Of a stretch of DNA of 50,175 bases, positions 1 to 9,088 are shown one piece after another. The notes under the pieces are model-generated. The model worked only from the letters and a program-made list of their open reading frames with translations. It was not told where the DNA came from and did not search any database. Each line of letters starts with the position of its first letter. Within the stretch, counting starts at the first letter, position 1. Source of the DNA: Myxococcales bacterium (GTDB lineage: Bacteria > Myxococcota_A > Bradymonadia > REDH01); assembly GCA_020633625.1 (NCBI GenBank), contig JACKDJ010000030.1, forward strand, positions 1 through 50,175. Reading direction: 5' to 3'. The position numbers were made by a program, and so were the translations under genes.

Positions 1-1
1 G

Positions 2-1012
2 GACCTGAGCCTCGACGACTACTACGGGCAGCCGCGCGACCTGAGCCAATACGACGACGTGCGAAGCATCGAGGCCTCGGTGTTCTCGCGCCCGCTTCGC
101 GAAGCGGAGATCGCCGAGCGCAACCGGACGCTCAAGGAGCTTCGCCGCCCCGCCTTCGACTACGGCGCCTACTTCGTCGCGCGCCGCCAGCGGATCTCCC
201 CGGAGGCGTACAACACGTCGCAGGAAGGCGACTCGGCGAGCGACATCACCTGGGTGAACCGCGACGCGAAGGCATACATCCCGGACCTGTGGTTCCGGCT
301 CGTGTCGGAGCCCCGCTTCCGCACGCGGCTGCGGCTCGAGGGCGAGGTCGCGATGATCCTCGGCAGCATCGGCAGCGCCGACCCGCAGTCGAGCAACGAC
401 GACAAGCAGCGCGATATCCGGCAGCTCGGCGCCGCGATCGAGCTGGACTACACGCGCAACGCACTCGCCGTCGGCCTGAACGCGGGCGCCGCGACCGGGC
501 GGACGTTCGAGGACCCCGACTCCACGGCCCCGGGCGGGTTCGGCGTCAACGACTCGTGGACCGTCCGCGACGACGAGCCGACCATCACGAACTTCAAGTT
601 CGATCGGAACTACTTCGTCGACGCGATCATGTTCCGCGAGGTGATCGGGACCATCACGAACGCCGCGTACTTCAACCCGTTCTTCTCGTACGACCTGTTC
701 TCGAAGCAGGACGACAACCTCGGCCTGCGCCTCGACCTGATCAGCGCGCTGGCGCTGCAGCCGGACGCGACGCCCTCTGGCGAGTCGTTCTACGGCGTCG
801 AGACCGACGTGACCGTCTACTACCGCGAGCCTCAGTACGGCGCTGACATCATGGCCGGTATGTACATCCCCGGCGCGGCGTTCAACGGCGTCGAGGGTCG
901 GCCGCGCATCACCAACGTAGCCCGCCTGCTGCAGGAGCCCGGGGCCTACGAGCGCGACTACGACGCGACGACAGCGTGGACGCTCCAGGGCCACTTCTAC
1001 TGGGCGTTCTAG
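2..1012 (+). CDS. Outer-membrane beta-barrel-like protein (TIGR04551-like), 5' partial
   Basis: The reading frame is open from base 2, so the gene starts upstream of the window; 336 residues are visible. The sequence alternates short polar turns with aromatic and hydrophobic strands (for example AYFNPFFSYDLF and DVTVYYREPQYGADIMAGMY) and ends in ...FYWAF. A terminal aromatic residue is the usual signature of an outer-membrane beta-barrel recognised by BamA. The overall look matches the myxobacterial TIGR04551 family as I remember it; that name is from memory and not searched. No cysteines, no lipobox visible because the N-terminus is missing. An inverted repeat with a 7-bp stem (CGAGGGC, 1015-1021, with 1033-1039) follows the stop but has no U-run. 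Function is unknown; an envelope structural or porin role is inference. Confidence 0.6.
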   Translation, partial: DLSLDDYYGQPRDLSQYDDVRSIEASVFSRPLREAEIAERNRTLKELRRPAFDYGAYFVARRQRISPEAYNTSQEGDSASDITWVNRDAKAYIPDLWFRLVSEPRFRTRLRLEGEVAMILGSIGSADPQSSNDDKQRDIRQLGAAIELDYTRNALAVGLNAGAATGRTFEDPDSTAPGGFGVNDSWTVRDDEPTITNFKFDRNYFVDAIMFREVIGTITNAAYFNPFFSYDLFSKQDDNLGLRLDLISALALQPDATPSGESFYGVETDVTVYYREPQYGADIMAGMYIPGAAFNGVEGRPRITNVARLLQEPGAYERDYDATTAWTLQGHFYWAF

Positions 1013-1127
1013 TCCGAGGGCATCGCCCCGCCGCCCTCGAGTGATCCGCGGCACGGACTCTCCACGCCGCTGCCACGATACGGTCACCGTGGACGGGCAC
1101 CGTGCCGGCGCCTGTTGAACCGAGTCG

Positions 1128-2315
1128 ATGATGGCCACGCCCGAGAGCGACCCACGGAATCGTTGGCTCGCGTTCTTCTTCGCAGAGCGCGTCTTCTTGG
1201 GCCTGCTGGCCCTCGGCTTCGCGATCGCAGCGCTGACCTACCGCACGCCGCACATCGCGATGTGGGTCGGCTTCGCGTTTGCCGGCTACAGCGCTGTCGC
1301 CAACGACAGCATCCAGACCATTGGGACGTTCATCGCCTCGAACGGTCACCGCCGCTGGTGGGTCCTCTGGTTGTTCGTCGGCGGCGTCTTCCTGGCGACG
1401 ATGACGCAGAGCTGGCTCGCCTACGACGGTGACGTCAGCTCGGGGCGTCTCGCGTCGAAGGGGTTTGCGGAGGCGCCCACAGAGTTCGCCTTCCTGCAGA
1501 TCGCGGCGCCGCTGTTCCTGATGGTGATCACGCGGATGCGGATGCCCGTCTCGACGACGATGCTGCTGCTGTCGAGCTTCGCGACGCACGCCGACGGCAT
1601 CACGCAGGTGCTTCAGAAGAGTGTCATCGGCTACGTCTACGCGTTCGTGATCGCGATCCTGGTCTGGGGCCTCCTCGGTCGCGTCACGCGCAAGCTCTGG
1701 GTTGGCGCTCCGCACCCGGCATGGTCCGTGGCGCAGTGGTTCGCGACGGCCTACCTGTGGAGCATGTGGCTTCAGCAAGACGCGGCGAACATCGCGGTCT
1801 ACCTTCCTCGATCGCTGTCGCTGGGGCAGTTCGTCGCGTTTTCGGGAGTGATCTTCGTCGGCCTCGGCCTGCTGTTCTACCAGCGGGGCGAGCGGATCCA
1901 GGAAGTCGTCAACGAGAAGACCGCCGTCGTCGACGTTCGGCCCGCGACGATGATCGACTTCGTCTACGGGTCGATCCTCTACTACTTCAAGGTGCTCAGC
2001 CCGACGCCGATGAGCACGACGTGGGTGTTCATCGGTCTGCTCGGAGGGCGCGAGCTGATCCTCGCCGCGTTGAGCGCCGCGGACGGACGCACGGTCGCTC
2101 ACGCAGCGCGGATGATGGTGAAGGACCTCGTGTACGTCTCGATCGGACTGGTCGTGTCGATGCTCCTCGCGACGGCGATCAACCCGGTCGCGCGCGAGGC
2201 ATACCTGCCGGACTGGCTCGGCGGTGGGGCCGCTGATGTGTCCTCGCCCGCTGCTGCCCCAACGGGAGACGCCGGTGCAGAGCCCGCGGCGCCCTCCGAC
2301 GGCTCCCATCGCTAG
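1128..2315 (+). CDS. Multi-pass membrane protein, divergent PiT-family-like (phosphate permease fold)
   Basis: 395 residues with about nine to ten hydrophobic segments and a Pro/Ala-rich soluble tail after residue 355. The inorganic phosphate transporter (PiT/PHO4) family has two inverted halves, each with an (A/S)ND-x-xN type motif followed by P-(I/V)-S-T-T. Here half one has AVANDSIQTIGTF (residues 56-68) and MPVSTT (139-144); half two has QQDAANIAVYLP (216-227) and PMSTT (294-298). The order and spacing fit PiT, but the motifs are degenerate: the second half has QDAAN instead of SNDxxN. I therefore call it a PiT homologue of uncertain substrate. Start: ATG at 1128 or 1131; both weakly supported by RBS. 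It stands alone between the barrel gene and the TPR gene on the same strand. Confidence 0.55.
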   Translation: MMATPESDPRNRWLAFFFAERVFLGLLALGFAIAALTYRTPHIAMWVGFAFAGYSAVANDSIQTIGTFIASNGHRRWWVLWLFVGGVFLATMTQSWLAYDGDVSSGRLASKGFAEAPTEFAFLQIAAPLFLMVITRMRMPVSTTMLLLSSFATHADGITQVLQKSVIGYVYAFVIAILVWGLLGRVTRKLWVGAPHPAWSVAQWFATAYLWSMWLQQDAANIAVYLPRSLSLGQFVAFSGVIFVGLGLLFYQRGERIQEVVNEKTAVVDVRPATMIDFVYGSILYYFKVLSPTPMSTTWVFIGLLGGRELILAALSAADGRTVAHAARMMVKDLVYVSIGLVVSMLLATAINPVAREAYLPDWLGGGAADVSSPAAAPTGDAGAEPAAPSDGSHR

Positions 2316-2348
2316 CCCCCACGAGCACGCGGCGCGCGGGCTCGAAGG

Positions 2349-2377
2349 TTGTTGCTGCGTCCCGGACCGGGTAGAGA
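2349..2377 (+). promoter_or_regulatory. Possible sigma70 promoter for the TPR lipoprotein gene
   Basis: TTGTTG (2349-2354), a 17-base spacer, then TAGAGA (2372-2377), placing the start of transcription about 20 bases before the ATG at 2405. Both hexamers match only three consensus positions, so this is a suggestion. Confidence 0.3.
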
Positions 2378-2404
2378 AGAGGGGCCCACGACAGTGAGAG
2401 CCCC

Positions 2405-3976
2405 ATGAAGCGGATCCCGCAGCTTGCCCTCGCCTCAGCTCTGTTCTGCGGATGTGGCGGAGCGCAGAGCCCTACGCCGGAGCTCGCCGGAGCGTCGGCC
2501 TTCGCATCCACCGACGCCGACCGCCTCTACGGCGAAGCAATGTCGGCGTGGCGAGCCGGAGACACCTCCGGTGCGGAGCGCGGATTCGACGAGTCACTGC
2601 GCGCCAACCCGCGCTACCTCGCCGCTCACGTGTCGCGGGGCAGCCTGCTGGTCGAGCTCGGCCGCTTCGGCGACGCGCTGAGTAGCTTCGACGCCGCGCT
2701 GGCGCTCCGATCGTCGTCTGTCGATGCGCACATCGGTCGCGCGAGGGCTCTGCTCGGCTTGGGGCGCATCGAGGACGCACTGGAGGCGTCGTCGACGGCG
2801 GCTGCGCTGTCATCGGCCTCGGGCAGTCGGACGCTCGAGGCCGAGGCGCACGCAACGAGTGGCGACATCCACTTCGCGGCCGGCGACATCGCGACGGCGA
2901 CCGGATCGTACGAGCGCGCCCTCGAGCTCGACGCCGCGCAGGCCGACGCCCGCGTGCGACTTGCGGACTGCTACGCAGAGAGCGGCCGAATGGGCGACGC
3001 CGTGTCGCTGTTGACGCGCGGCGTCTCGCCGACGCTCCCGATCGCGGAGCAGCGTCTCTTCGGGACCGCCCTGCACCGGCTTGGCGCATACGACGCCGCG
3101 GTCGAGGTTCTGACGCGCGTCGTGACCGAGGTCCCCGGCGACGGGGAGGCGAACTACCTGCTGGCCTCGGCATACGTCCAGTCGGGCCGCGGTGAGCAGG
3201 GCCTTCAGCGCGCCAGCGCCGCGCTCGCGATCGACCCCGAGCTCGTCGGAGCCTACGTGGTCCGGGGCCAGGCGTACTTGAGCCGCGGGCTGGTCGAGAA
3301 CGCGAACACCGACGCCCAGGAGGCGCTGCGCCGCGCGCCCGGCGACTACGACGCCCTCGTGCTCCTCGGTGGCGTCGAAGCGGCGCGCGCGTGGGCGGTC
3401 GTCGCAGCACGCGCCGAGGCGGACGCGCACGCCGGAAGACCGGAGCAGGCACCCGACGCGTCGCTCTTCGACGTGGCGGTCGACCGCTACCACGAGGCGA
3501 TGCTGGCGCACCCCGATCGGGTGCCCGCGATCGACGCGCTCGCGCGACTCTACCGCGACATCGGCGCTTGGAGCTCTGCGCTGGTCTTGCTCGAACCCGA
3601 GATGAGCCGCGCCGACGCGCCGACGGACTGGACTGCGATCATGGTTGCGTCGCTCCGTAGCGTCGGCCGCGACGCCGACGCAGTCCCGTACCAGTCCGCG
3701 CTCGCGTTCGAGCGTCGCGACGACGCTGCGCTTCATCTCGAGGCGGCGAACGCCGGCCTCGCGCACCCCGGGGCGCTCCCCGCCGACGTGGTCGTCCGGC
3801 ACGCGCGCGCCGCGGTGGAGTTCGGCGGGAGCGCGTCGCTGGACGTTCGGATGACGCTCTTCGACGCGCTCATTGCCGCGGGCGACCGCGCCGAAGCGGA
3901 GCGCGTCTTGAACGACGCCGCTCGTCTCTACCCGAGCGCCGAGGCCGTTCGGCGCCGCCGTGCGCAGCTCCGGTAG
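2405..3976 (+). CDS. TPR-repeat lipoprotein
   Basis: 523 residues. The N-terminus MKRIPQLALASALFCGCGG has a basic start, a hydrophobic stretch and a cysteine in a lipobox-like position, so it is probably exported and lipidated. From about residue 35 there are consecutive 34-residue helical pairs of the TPR type, e.g. GRFGDALSSFDAALALRSSS, DIATATGSYERALELDAAQADARVRLADCYAESG and GEANYLLASAYVQSGRGEQGLQRASAALAIDPE. At least eight to ten repeats are visible, running nearly to the C-terminus. TPR arrays act as protein-protein scaffolds; partners are unknown. A GAGAG-type RBS lies six bases before the ATG. The stop is seven bases before the preferred ATG of the gamma-glutamyltransferase gene, so the two are probably co-transcribed. 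Confidence 0.8.
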   Translation: MKRIPQLALASALFCGCGGAQSPTPELAGASAFASTDADRLYGEAMSAWRAGDTSGAERGFDESLRANPRYLAAHVSRGSLLVELGRFGDALSSFDAALALRSSSVDAHIGRARALLGLGRIEDALEASSTAAALSSASGSRTLEAEAHATSGDIHFAAGDIATATGSYERALELDAAQADARVRLADCYAESGRMGDAVSLLTRGVSPTLPIAEQRLFGTALHRLGAYDAAVEVLTRVVTEVPGDGEANYLLASAYVQSGRGEQGLQRASAALAIDPELVGAYVVRGQAYLSRGLVENANTDAQEALRRAPGDYDALVLLGGVEAARAWAVVAARAEADAHAGRPEQAPDASLFDVAVDRYHEAMLAHPDRVPAIDALARLYRDIGAWSSALVLLEPEMSRADAPTDWTAIMVASLRSVGRDADAVPYQSALAFERRDDAALHLEAANAGLAHPGALPADVVVRHARAAVEFGGSASLDVRMTLFDALIAAGDRAEAERVLNDAARLYPSAEAVRRRRAQLR

Positions 3977-3983
3977 GGCCGTG

Positions 3984-5687
3984 ATGCGGCAGGGACTGGC
4001 CCGGCGAGGTGAGCTCGGCGGCGCCGGCCTCTTTGTCTTTGCGGCGGTAGCCATCTGCGCCCCGGTCACCGGCATCGCGAGCGAGCTGCTCGTGGCGCCC
4101 ACCGCGGTGGTCGCCGCCGACAATCCCATCGCGAGCGCCGCCGGAATCGAGGTTCTGCGGCGCGGCGGCAACGCCATCGACGCGGCAGTCGCCGTTGGTC
4201 TCACGCTCGGAATCGTGAACCCGTTCGCGAGCGGGCTCGGGGGTGGAGGCTTTCTGCTGTACCGCGACGCGGCGACCGGCGATGTGTTTGCCCTAGACTT
4301 TCGCGAGGTGGCTCCGGCAGGCGCGACGCGCGACATGTACGTTGGCGCGGACGGCGAGCTGGTCGCCGGGGCGTCGACGTTCGGCGGGCTGGCCGTCGCG
4401 GTACCGGGCGAAGCAGCCGGTTGGGAGGCTGCGCACTCTCGCTTCGGTGCGTTGCCTTGGGCCGACGTGGTCGAGCCGGCAAGGCGTCTCGCGGCCGACG
4501 GATTCGAGGTGGGACCGCTGCTCGAGCGCCGCCTCGCCGACGACTCGCGCCTCGCCGAAGCACCGGGTCTCCGTTCCACCTACGAGGGCGGGGACGGCGC
4601 GCTGGTGACCGCTGGGGTCGCCCTCGAACGCCCCGACCTCGCGTGGACGCTAGAGCGGATGCGCGACGAGGGCGCGAACGGGTTCTACTCGGGGCCAGTC
4701 GCGGACGATATCGTGACGGCAGTCGAGGCAGCCGGCGGAGTTCTGACGCTCGACGACCTCGCGTCCTACCGTCCGCGCTGGGTCGAGCCGGTGCTCTCGC
4801 AGTACCGCGGCGCGACTGTGTATGGGATGCCCTCTCCAAGCAGCGGTGGGCTCGTCGTCGCCGAGGTTCTCGGCGTCCTCGACGCCTTCTCGCTGGAGCG
4901 CGTCGCGTACACCGACACAATCACGGCACACATCATCGCGCAGGCGTTCGCGCACGGCTTCGCTGACCGGGCCTGGTATCTCGGCGACGACGCGTTCTTC
5001 GACGTCCCGGTGGAGCGCTTCGTGTCAGCAGAGCGCCGGGCGGAGATCCTCGACGCATATGATCCCGTGCGGACTCTCGAGGCGCAGGCCTATGCGCCGC
5101 TCGTCGCACCACCGGCGGATGCGGGCACGAGCCACTTCTCGATCGTCGACGCGGCCGGGAACGCCGTCGCTTGCACCGTGACGATCAATACGTCGTTTGG
5201 CTCTCACGTGCTGGCGCCGAGGTCTGGCGTTCTACTGAACAATCAGATGGACGACTTCTCTGCGCAGCCCGGTCGTCCAAACGCGTTCGGGCTGGTCGGT
5301 TCGGACGCAAACGCGATCGCACCGGGAAAGCGCCCGCTCAGCTCGATGTCTCCGACCATCCTCGCTGACGACGACGGTCTGCTCGGCGTGCTTGGCGGCT
5401 CGGGCGGTCCGATGATCATCACCGAGACTGTGCTCGGGATTGTTCAAATGCTCGACTTCGGCACCACCGCCGACGTCGCGGTGTCGACGCCGCGCTTTCA
5501 CCAGCAATGGCTTCCCGCGACCATCTCGGTCGAGGAAGGTTCGCCGTGGCGAGATCTCGACGACTTCGGCTACACGATCACGCCGGTCGACCACTTCTGG
5601 TCGGCGCTCCAGATCGTCTGGCGACATCCGGGCGGCTGGCAGGCAGCGTCGGACCCTCGCAAGCTCGGGGCACCGTCCGGCTACTGA
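3984..5687 (+). CDS. ggt: Gamma-glutamyltransferase (exported, autoprocessing Ntn-hydrolase)
   Basis: 567 residues from the ATG at 3984, chosen because TAGGG sits five bases upstream; an in-frame GTG at 3960 would overlap the TPR gene by 17 bases. The N-terminus has a cleavable-looking signal peptide ending near TGIAS, so the enzyme should be exported. The family hallmarks are present: RRGGNAIDAAVAVGLTLGIV followed by SGLGGGGFLLY, then the self-cleavage site GTSHFS in which Thr382 becomes the N-terminal nucleophile of the small subunit, NNQMDDFS, and the PLSSMSPT and GGSGGPMI loops. Length is normal for the family (E. coli about 580). It hydrolyses or transfers the gamma-glutamyl group of glutathione and related peptides in the periplasm. 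It converges on the methyltransferase gene with 27 bases between stops. Confidence 0.93.
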   Translation: MRQGLARRGELGGAGLFVFAAVAICAPVTGIASELLVAPTAVVAADNPIASAAGIEVLRRGGNAIDAAVAVGLTLGIVNPFASGLGGGGFLLYRDAATGDVFALDFREVAPAGATRDMYVGADGELVAGASTFGGLAVAVPGEAAGWEAAHSRFGALPWADVVEPARRLAADGFEVGPLLERRLADDSRLAEAPGLRSTYEGGDGALVTAGVALERPDLAWTLERMRDEGANGFYSGPVADDIVTAVEAAGGVLTLDDLASYRPRWVEPVLSQYRGATVYGMPSPSSGGLVVAEVLGVLDAFSLERVAYTDTITAHIIAQAFAHGFADRAWYLGDDAFFDVPVERFVSAERRAEILDAYDPVRTLEAQAYAPLVAPPADAGTSHFSIVDAAGNAVACTVTINTSFGSHVLAPRSGVLLNNQMDDFSAQPGRPNAFGLVGSDANAIAPGKRPLSSMSPTILADDDGLLGVLGGSGGPMIITETVLGIVQMLDFGTTADVAVSTPRFHQQWLPATISVEEGSPWRDLDDFGYTITPVDHFWSALQIVWRHPGGWQAASDPRKLGAPSGY

Positions 5688-5714
5688 GCGCCGAGCGTGC
5701 CGCGCCGTGGCTCC

Positions 5715-7961
5715 CTATCCGGGCTTCCGTGCCGAAACACATACCGCGCGATTGCCGGCGCCGAGATAGGCGCCCGGGTGGGCGATGTCGCCAGTAAGCG
5801 CGTCCGGCTCGAGCCCGACCATACGCACCATCGCCATCAGTTCGTGCGGACCGTAAAGGCGCACGCTGATCCGCTGCTCCCACGGCTCGGAGCTCTGGGC
5901 GACGATCGAGCGATCGACGACCAGGCGCGAGCGCTCGTGGTCAAACGTGACGTCTTCCATGACGATCAGGTCGTCGGACTCCCACCACAGCCGATGGGGT
6001 GAGGTCGCTGCCACCCAGTCGCGGCTCACCTGCTCGATCACGAGCCGCCCGCCAGGTGCGAGCGCTCGCGCCATCGCCGCAAGCACGCCGAGGTTCGTCT
6101 CGTCGTCGAAGTAGCCAAACGAAGTGTGGAAACAGAAGGCGGCACCGAACTCGCGCTCGAAGCTCAGCTCGCGCATGTCACCGAGCAGGAAGTCGGCGGT
6201 CGTCGCGCGACGCTGAAGCTCCCGGAGTCCGCGCTCGAGCAGAGGGCGGCTCTTGTCGACGCCCACCACCGAGTGGCCGCGCTCGGCTAGCTCCACCGCG
6301 TGGCGACCGAAGCCGCACGCCACATCCAGCACCCGCGTCGGCGCCTGCAGCTTCAACTGGTTCTCGAGGAACGCCACCTCTCGCAGCGTCCGCCGATAGA
6401 AGGACGGTGGTAAGAGCCGGAGCCAGGACTCGTCGAACACCTCGGCCCACCAGGTCTGGTCCGAGCGTCTCTTCTCGGGCTTCGGCTTGGCGGCCTGCTC
6501 GACCAGCTCCGACATCAGCGCGTCGACTTCGTCTGGGGAGCGCGCAGCAGAGGGCGTCGGTGGGACCTCCGCGGCGGCCCGGGCGCCCTCGGCGGCAACA
6601 CGCGGCGGCAGCGCGGGTGGGGTCACCTCGGCGAGGTCGAGCTCGTCTGGGTCGAGCGCGGCCGCCTCGCCCGTCGTCCCGGCGCGCGCGTCGTGCGCGT
6701 CTGGGACCGCCTCGACGGCACCCGACACCTCATCGATCGGGATGAGCCCGCTGTGGTCGAGCGCCAGTACGTCGTCGGTGTCCTCGTCCGCGCCCCCGGT
6801 GTTGGCCAAGTGGGCGGCGCTCGGCGTGTCCGCGCCCGACGCGCTCGGCGTGCCATGCGCCGCTCGGACCTCCGTTGCGCCGGCACGGTCCGCGTGCGCG
6901 GGCGGATCACCCCTGTCCGGGGCGACCGGGAGCGGAGGCGGCGTCTCGCGCTCTGCGTCGATGTCGGCGGCACCAAGGGCGACGAACCGACCTGTCGCGG
7001 GTGTGAGGTCCTCTTCGGTGAGCTCGGCCACCGAGATCGGCGTCGGAGCATCGGGGCGAAGTCCCTCGGGCTCCGGCGTCTGGGCCCCGGGCCCGGACTG
7101 CGCGGCCGCGGGCTCCGGAGCGTCGCCGCCGAGCGCGTCGCCGTCGAGCGAGTCCACGTCACCGCTGACGGTCTCGATCTCGGCACTTGGCGTGGCCTCC
7201 GGTGTCTCTGGTCCGGGATGCGCCTGTGGCTCAGGAGCCCCCTCTGGGCCTGAGAGCGTGACCTCATCGGTGTCGGAGCCGGCAAGCGCGGGTTCGTCGG
7301 GCGCGGAGGCCGCGGCATCCACCACCGCGTCGCGGGCGTGTGCGGCGGCGCTCGGCTCGGCTTGGTCCGGAACGGCGTCGTCCCCGACGTCTCGTGGTTC
7401 GTCGGACGCCAGTGCCAACACGTCGCCGGGCTCCGGGGACTCGTTGAGCTCCGCAACGCTCGCGGCGTCGTCGTGCGCGGCGGTCGGGTCGCCTGCGCGC
7501 GCGTCGGAGTCGGCACCGGATCCGGCCCCAGCCTGCTGCTCCTCGTCAGCGCCGTCGATCGCGTCCGTGGAGCCGAGGTCCGACTCCAGCTCCTGCGACG
7601 GCCCGTCGCCCTGCGGTCCCGCGTCCAGTTCGGCCACCGGCGACCTGTCGGCCGCAGCGACCGGCGGGGGCACAGCCGGCGCGACGGCGCCAGCCACGCC
7701 GCTGGACGCGGTGCCGACGGCAACAGCGCTCGCGGCGACGTTCCCCAGAGGGTCCGTCGTGGCGTCTGCCCGGCGGCGGTCCTCGGCGTCGATGTCGGCT
7801 TCGGCCGCGGCCCACGGATCGTCGGAGCGCGCGTCGGCGGCGTCCCAGGTGAACGCGTCGACGGCGTGCATGGGTTCCACCAGCCCGGGGACGCGGACCG
7901 CCAGCGCGGCGACGTCGTCGAGCGCGACCGACGACACGCTGTCTTGGGGCTCGTGAGACAC
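5715..7961 (-). CDS. Class I SAM-dependent methyltransferase with a ~480-residue acidic low-complexity N-terminal region
   Basis: 748 residues from a GTG start at 7961. Residues 1 to about 480 are Asp/Glu/Ala/Pro/Ser-rich and look disordered, without cysteines, signal peptide or membrane segments. Residues 500-748 form a Rossmann methyltransferase: motif I RVLDVACGFGRH (543-554), an acidic end of strand 2 (VVGVDKS), FLLGDMREL, and a post-II region FCFHTSFGYFDDETN. ALAPGGRLVIEQ follows. This resembles the Methyltransf_25/11 group; the substrate cannot be told. An in-frame ATG at 6515 (residue 483) would give a bare 266-residue enzyme, but has no RBS. The gene lies 156 bases after psd on the same strand and may share its transcript. 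Whether the tail is a real part of the protein or reflects tolerated low-complexity expansion is open. Confidence 0.75.
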   Translation of the reverse strand: MSHEPQDSVSSVALDDVAALAVRVPGLVEPMHAVDAFTWDAADARSDDPWAAAEADIDAEDRRRADATTDPLGNVAASAVAVGTASSGVAGAVAPAVPPPVAAADRSPVAELDAGPQGDGPSQELESDLGSTDAIDGADEEQQAGAGSGADSDARAGDPTAAHDDAASVAELNESPEPGDVLALASDEPRDVGDDAVPDQAEPSAAAHARDAVVDAAASAPDEPALAGSDTDEVTLSGPEGAPEPQAHPGPETPEATPSAEIETVSGDVDSLDGDALGGDAPEPAAAQSGPGAQTPEPEGLRPDAPTPISVAELTEEDLTPATGRFVALGAADIDAERETPPPLPVAPDRGDPPAHADRAGATEVRAAHGTPSASGADTPSAAHLANTGGADEDTDDVLALDHSGLIPIDEVSGAVEAVPDAHDARAGTTGEAAALDPDELDLAEVTPPALPPRVAAEGARAAAEVPPTPSAARSPDEVDALMSELVEQAAKPKPEKRRSDQTWWAEVFDESWLRLLPPSFYRRTLREVAFLENQLKLQAPTRVLDVACGFGRHAVELAERGHSVVGVDKSRPLLERGLRELQRRATTADFLLGDMRELSFEREFGAAFCFHTSFGYFDDETNLGVLAAMARALAPGGRLVIEQVSRDWVAATSPHRLWWESDDLIVMEDVTFDHERSRLVVDRSIVAQSSEPWEQRISVRLYGPHELMAMVRMVGLEPDALTGDIAHPGAYLGAGNRAVCVSARKPG

Positions 7962-8117
7962 GACGAGCTCGGGCGTGAGGAGACGGTCGCAGAGTATCCG
8001 ACCGCGCCGACGACCTCAACAATCGGAGTGCGCGGTTTGTGCGACCTCGCGCTCCGATGGGCGAGCGCGCACACCGGCGGGTGCCACCGCCTCCGGTGCC
8101 ACCGCAAGCGGGGGCCG

Positions 8118-8948
8118 CTAGCCCGCCAGCGCCTCTCCCATGCGAATCCGCTGCCCCGACGAGACGCACAGACCCCGTCCGCCGTCGCGGTACGCGAGCA
8201 CCACCGTCGAGCCCAACAGGAAGGCGCCGAGCTCGTCACCCTGCTCGACGCTCCAGCCGGCAGTGTCGGTGCGAACCGGCTCGCCCCCGGTTCGGCGAAT
8301 CTCGACCCCTGCGCGGGCGACCTCGACCGCACCAACGACCGTGGCTGCGACCATGACCGCTACCGCGGGGTTGTCGTTCGCGTCGCGCAGCTCGAAGACA
8401 ACGCGCTCGTTTCGGCGAAACAGGCCATCGACGTAGGGGACCGAGAGCGAGTTCACCGGCCACAGCTCGCCGGGGATGTGCGTGACGCGAACGACGCGGC
8501 CAGACAGGGGCGCGTGCACGCGGTGGTAGTCCGCGGGGCTCAGATAGACTGTCGCGAACGTCGCGCCCTCGAGCGAAGCCGCGAGCGCGGAGTCGCCGAC
8601 GAGCTCGGCGATCGAGTAGTCGATCCCCTTTGCCTGGATGGCGCGTCCGCCCGAGACGACGCCGACCGCGTCGACTCGACCGTCAGCGGGAGACACCACG
8701 GGCGCCGCGCTGATCGGGCGTGCACCGTCGCGCAGCCTGCGCGCGAAGAACGCGTTGAACGTGTCGAAGTCGGCGAGCGGGGCGTCGACCTCGCCGAGAT
8801 CGGCGCCAACGACGGCGGCGTACCCCGAGTAGACGGGACGGCGGAGCGCGGGGGGCACATCGAGGCTCGCGAGGACGCCGGCGGCCTGCGTGAGGGCGCG
8901 CTTGGGGAGCGCGCGAACGAGCGTGTAGCCGAGCCTGCCTGCGATCAT
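8118..8948 (-). CDS. psd: Phosphatidylserine decarboxylase proenzyme
   Basis: 276 residues. The ATG at 8948 is fixed by GGAGA seven to eight bases upstream; the frame is open further upstream but that stretch is low-complexity and not Psd-like. The family features are clear: FDTFNAFFARRLRDGARPI near the N-terminus, VSPADGRVDAVG, the DYHRVHAPLSG active-site histidine motif, and the C-terminal autocleavage site FLLGST, where cleavage before Ser247 creates the pyruvoyl alpha chain of about 30 residues. It converts phosphatidylserine to phosphatidylethanolamine at the inner membrane. It is a little shorter than the E. coli enzyme (about 320 residues), mostly at the N-terminus. No pssA is seen next to it; the methyltransferase gene follows downstream. 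Confidence 0.92.
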   Translation of the reverse strand: MIAGRLGYTLVRALPKRALTQAAGVLASLDVPPALRRPVYSGYAAVVGADLGEVDAPLADFDTFNAFFARRLRDGARPISAAPVVSPADGRVDAVGVVSGGRAIQAKGIDYSIAELVGDSALAASLEGATFATVYLSPADYHRVHAPLSGRVVRVTHIPGELWPVNSLSVPYVDGLFRRNERVVFELRDANDNPAVAVMVAATVVGAVEVARAGVEIRRTGGEPVRTDTAGWSVEQGDELGAFLLGSTVVLAYRDGGRGLCVSSGQRIRMGEALAG

Positions 8949-9049
8949 TCCGTCTCCGTTGGGCGGCGCGCACGCTTCGCACAAGCGTCGGCCGGTCGCA
9001 ACCGAGGCGGCTCCGGCGCAGGTCGGACGACTGGGTGCGAACCGAAGGG

Positions 9050-9088
9050 CCCGGCCTGCGGCCGGGGGGCGATGCGTGGCATCGCCCC
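9050..9088. repeat. Two abutting perfect hairpins, REP-like
   Basis: CCCGGCC-TGC-GGCCGGG (9050-9066) abuts GGGGCGATGC-GTG-GCATCGCCCC (9066-9088, a 10-bp stem with a three-base loop). They lie in the 275-base divergent gap between psd and the small membrane gene. The second palindrome looks like dispersed short palindromic repeats seen in other genomes, but only one copy exists in this window, so a REP identity is a guess. Confidence 0.4.

Noticed and set aside
2810..4579. 589-codon minus-strand frame across the TPR and ggt genes
   Set aside because: Overlaps two well-supported genes completely and shows no recognisable domain.
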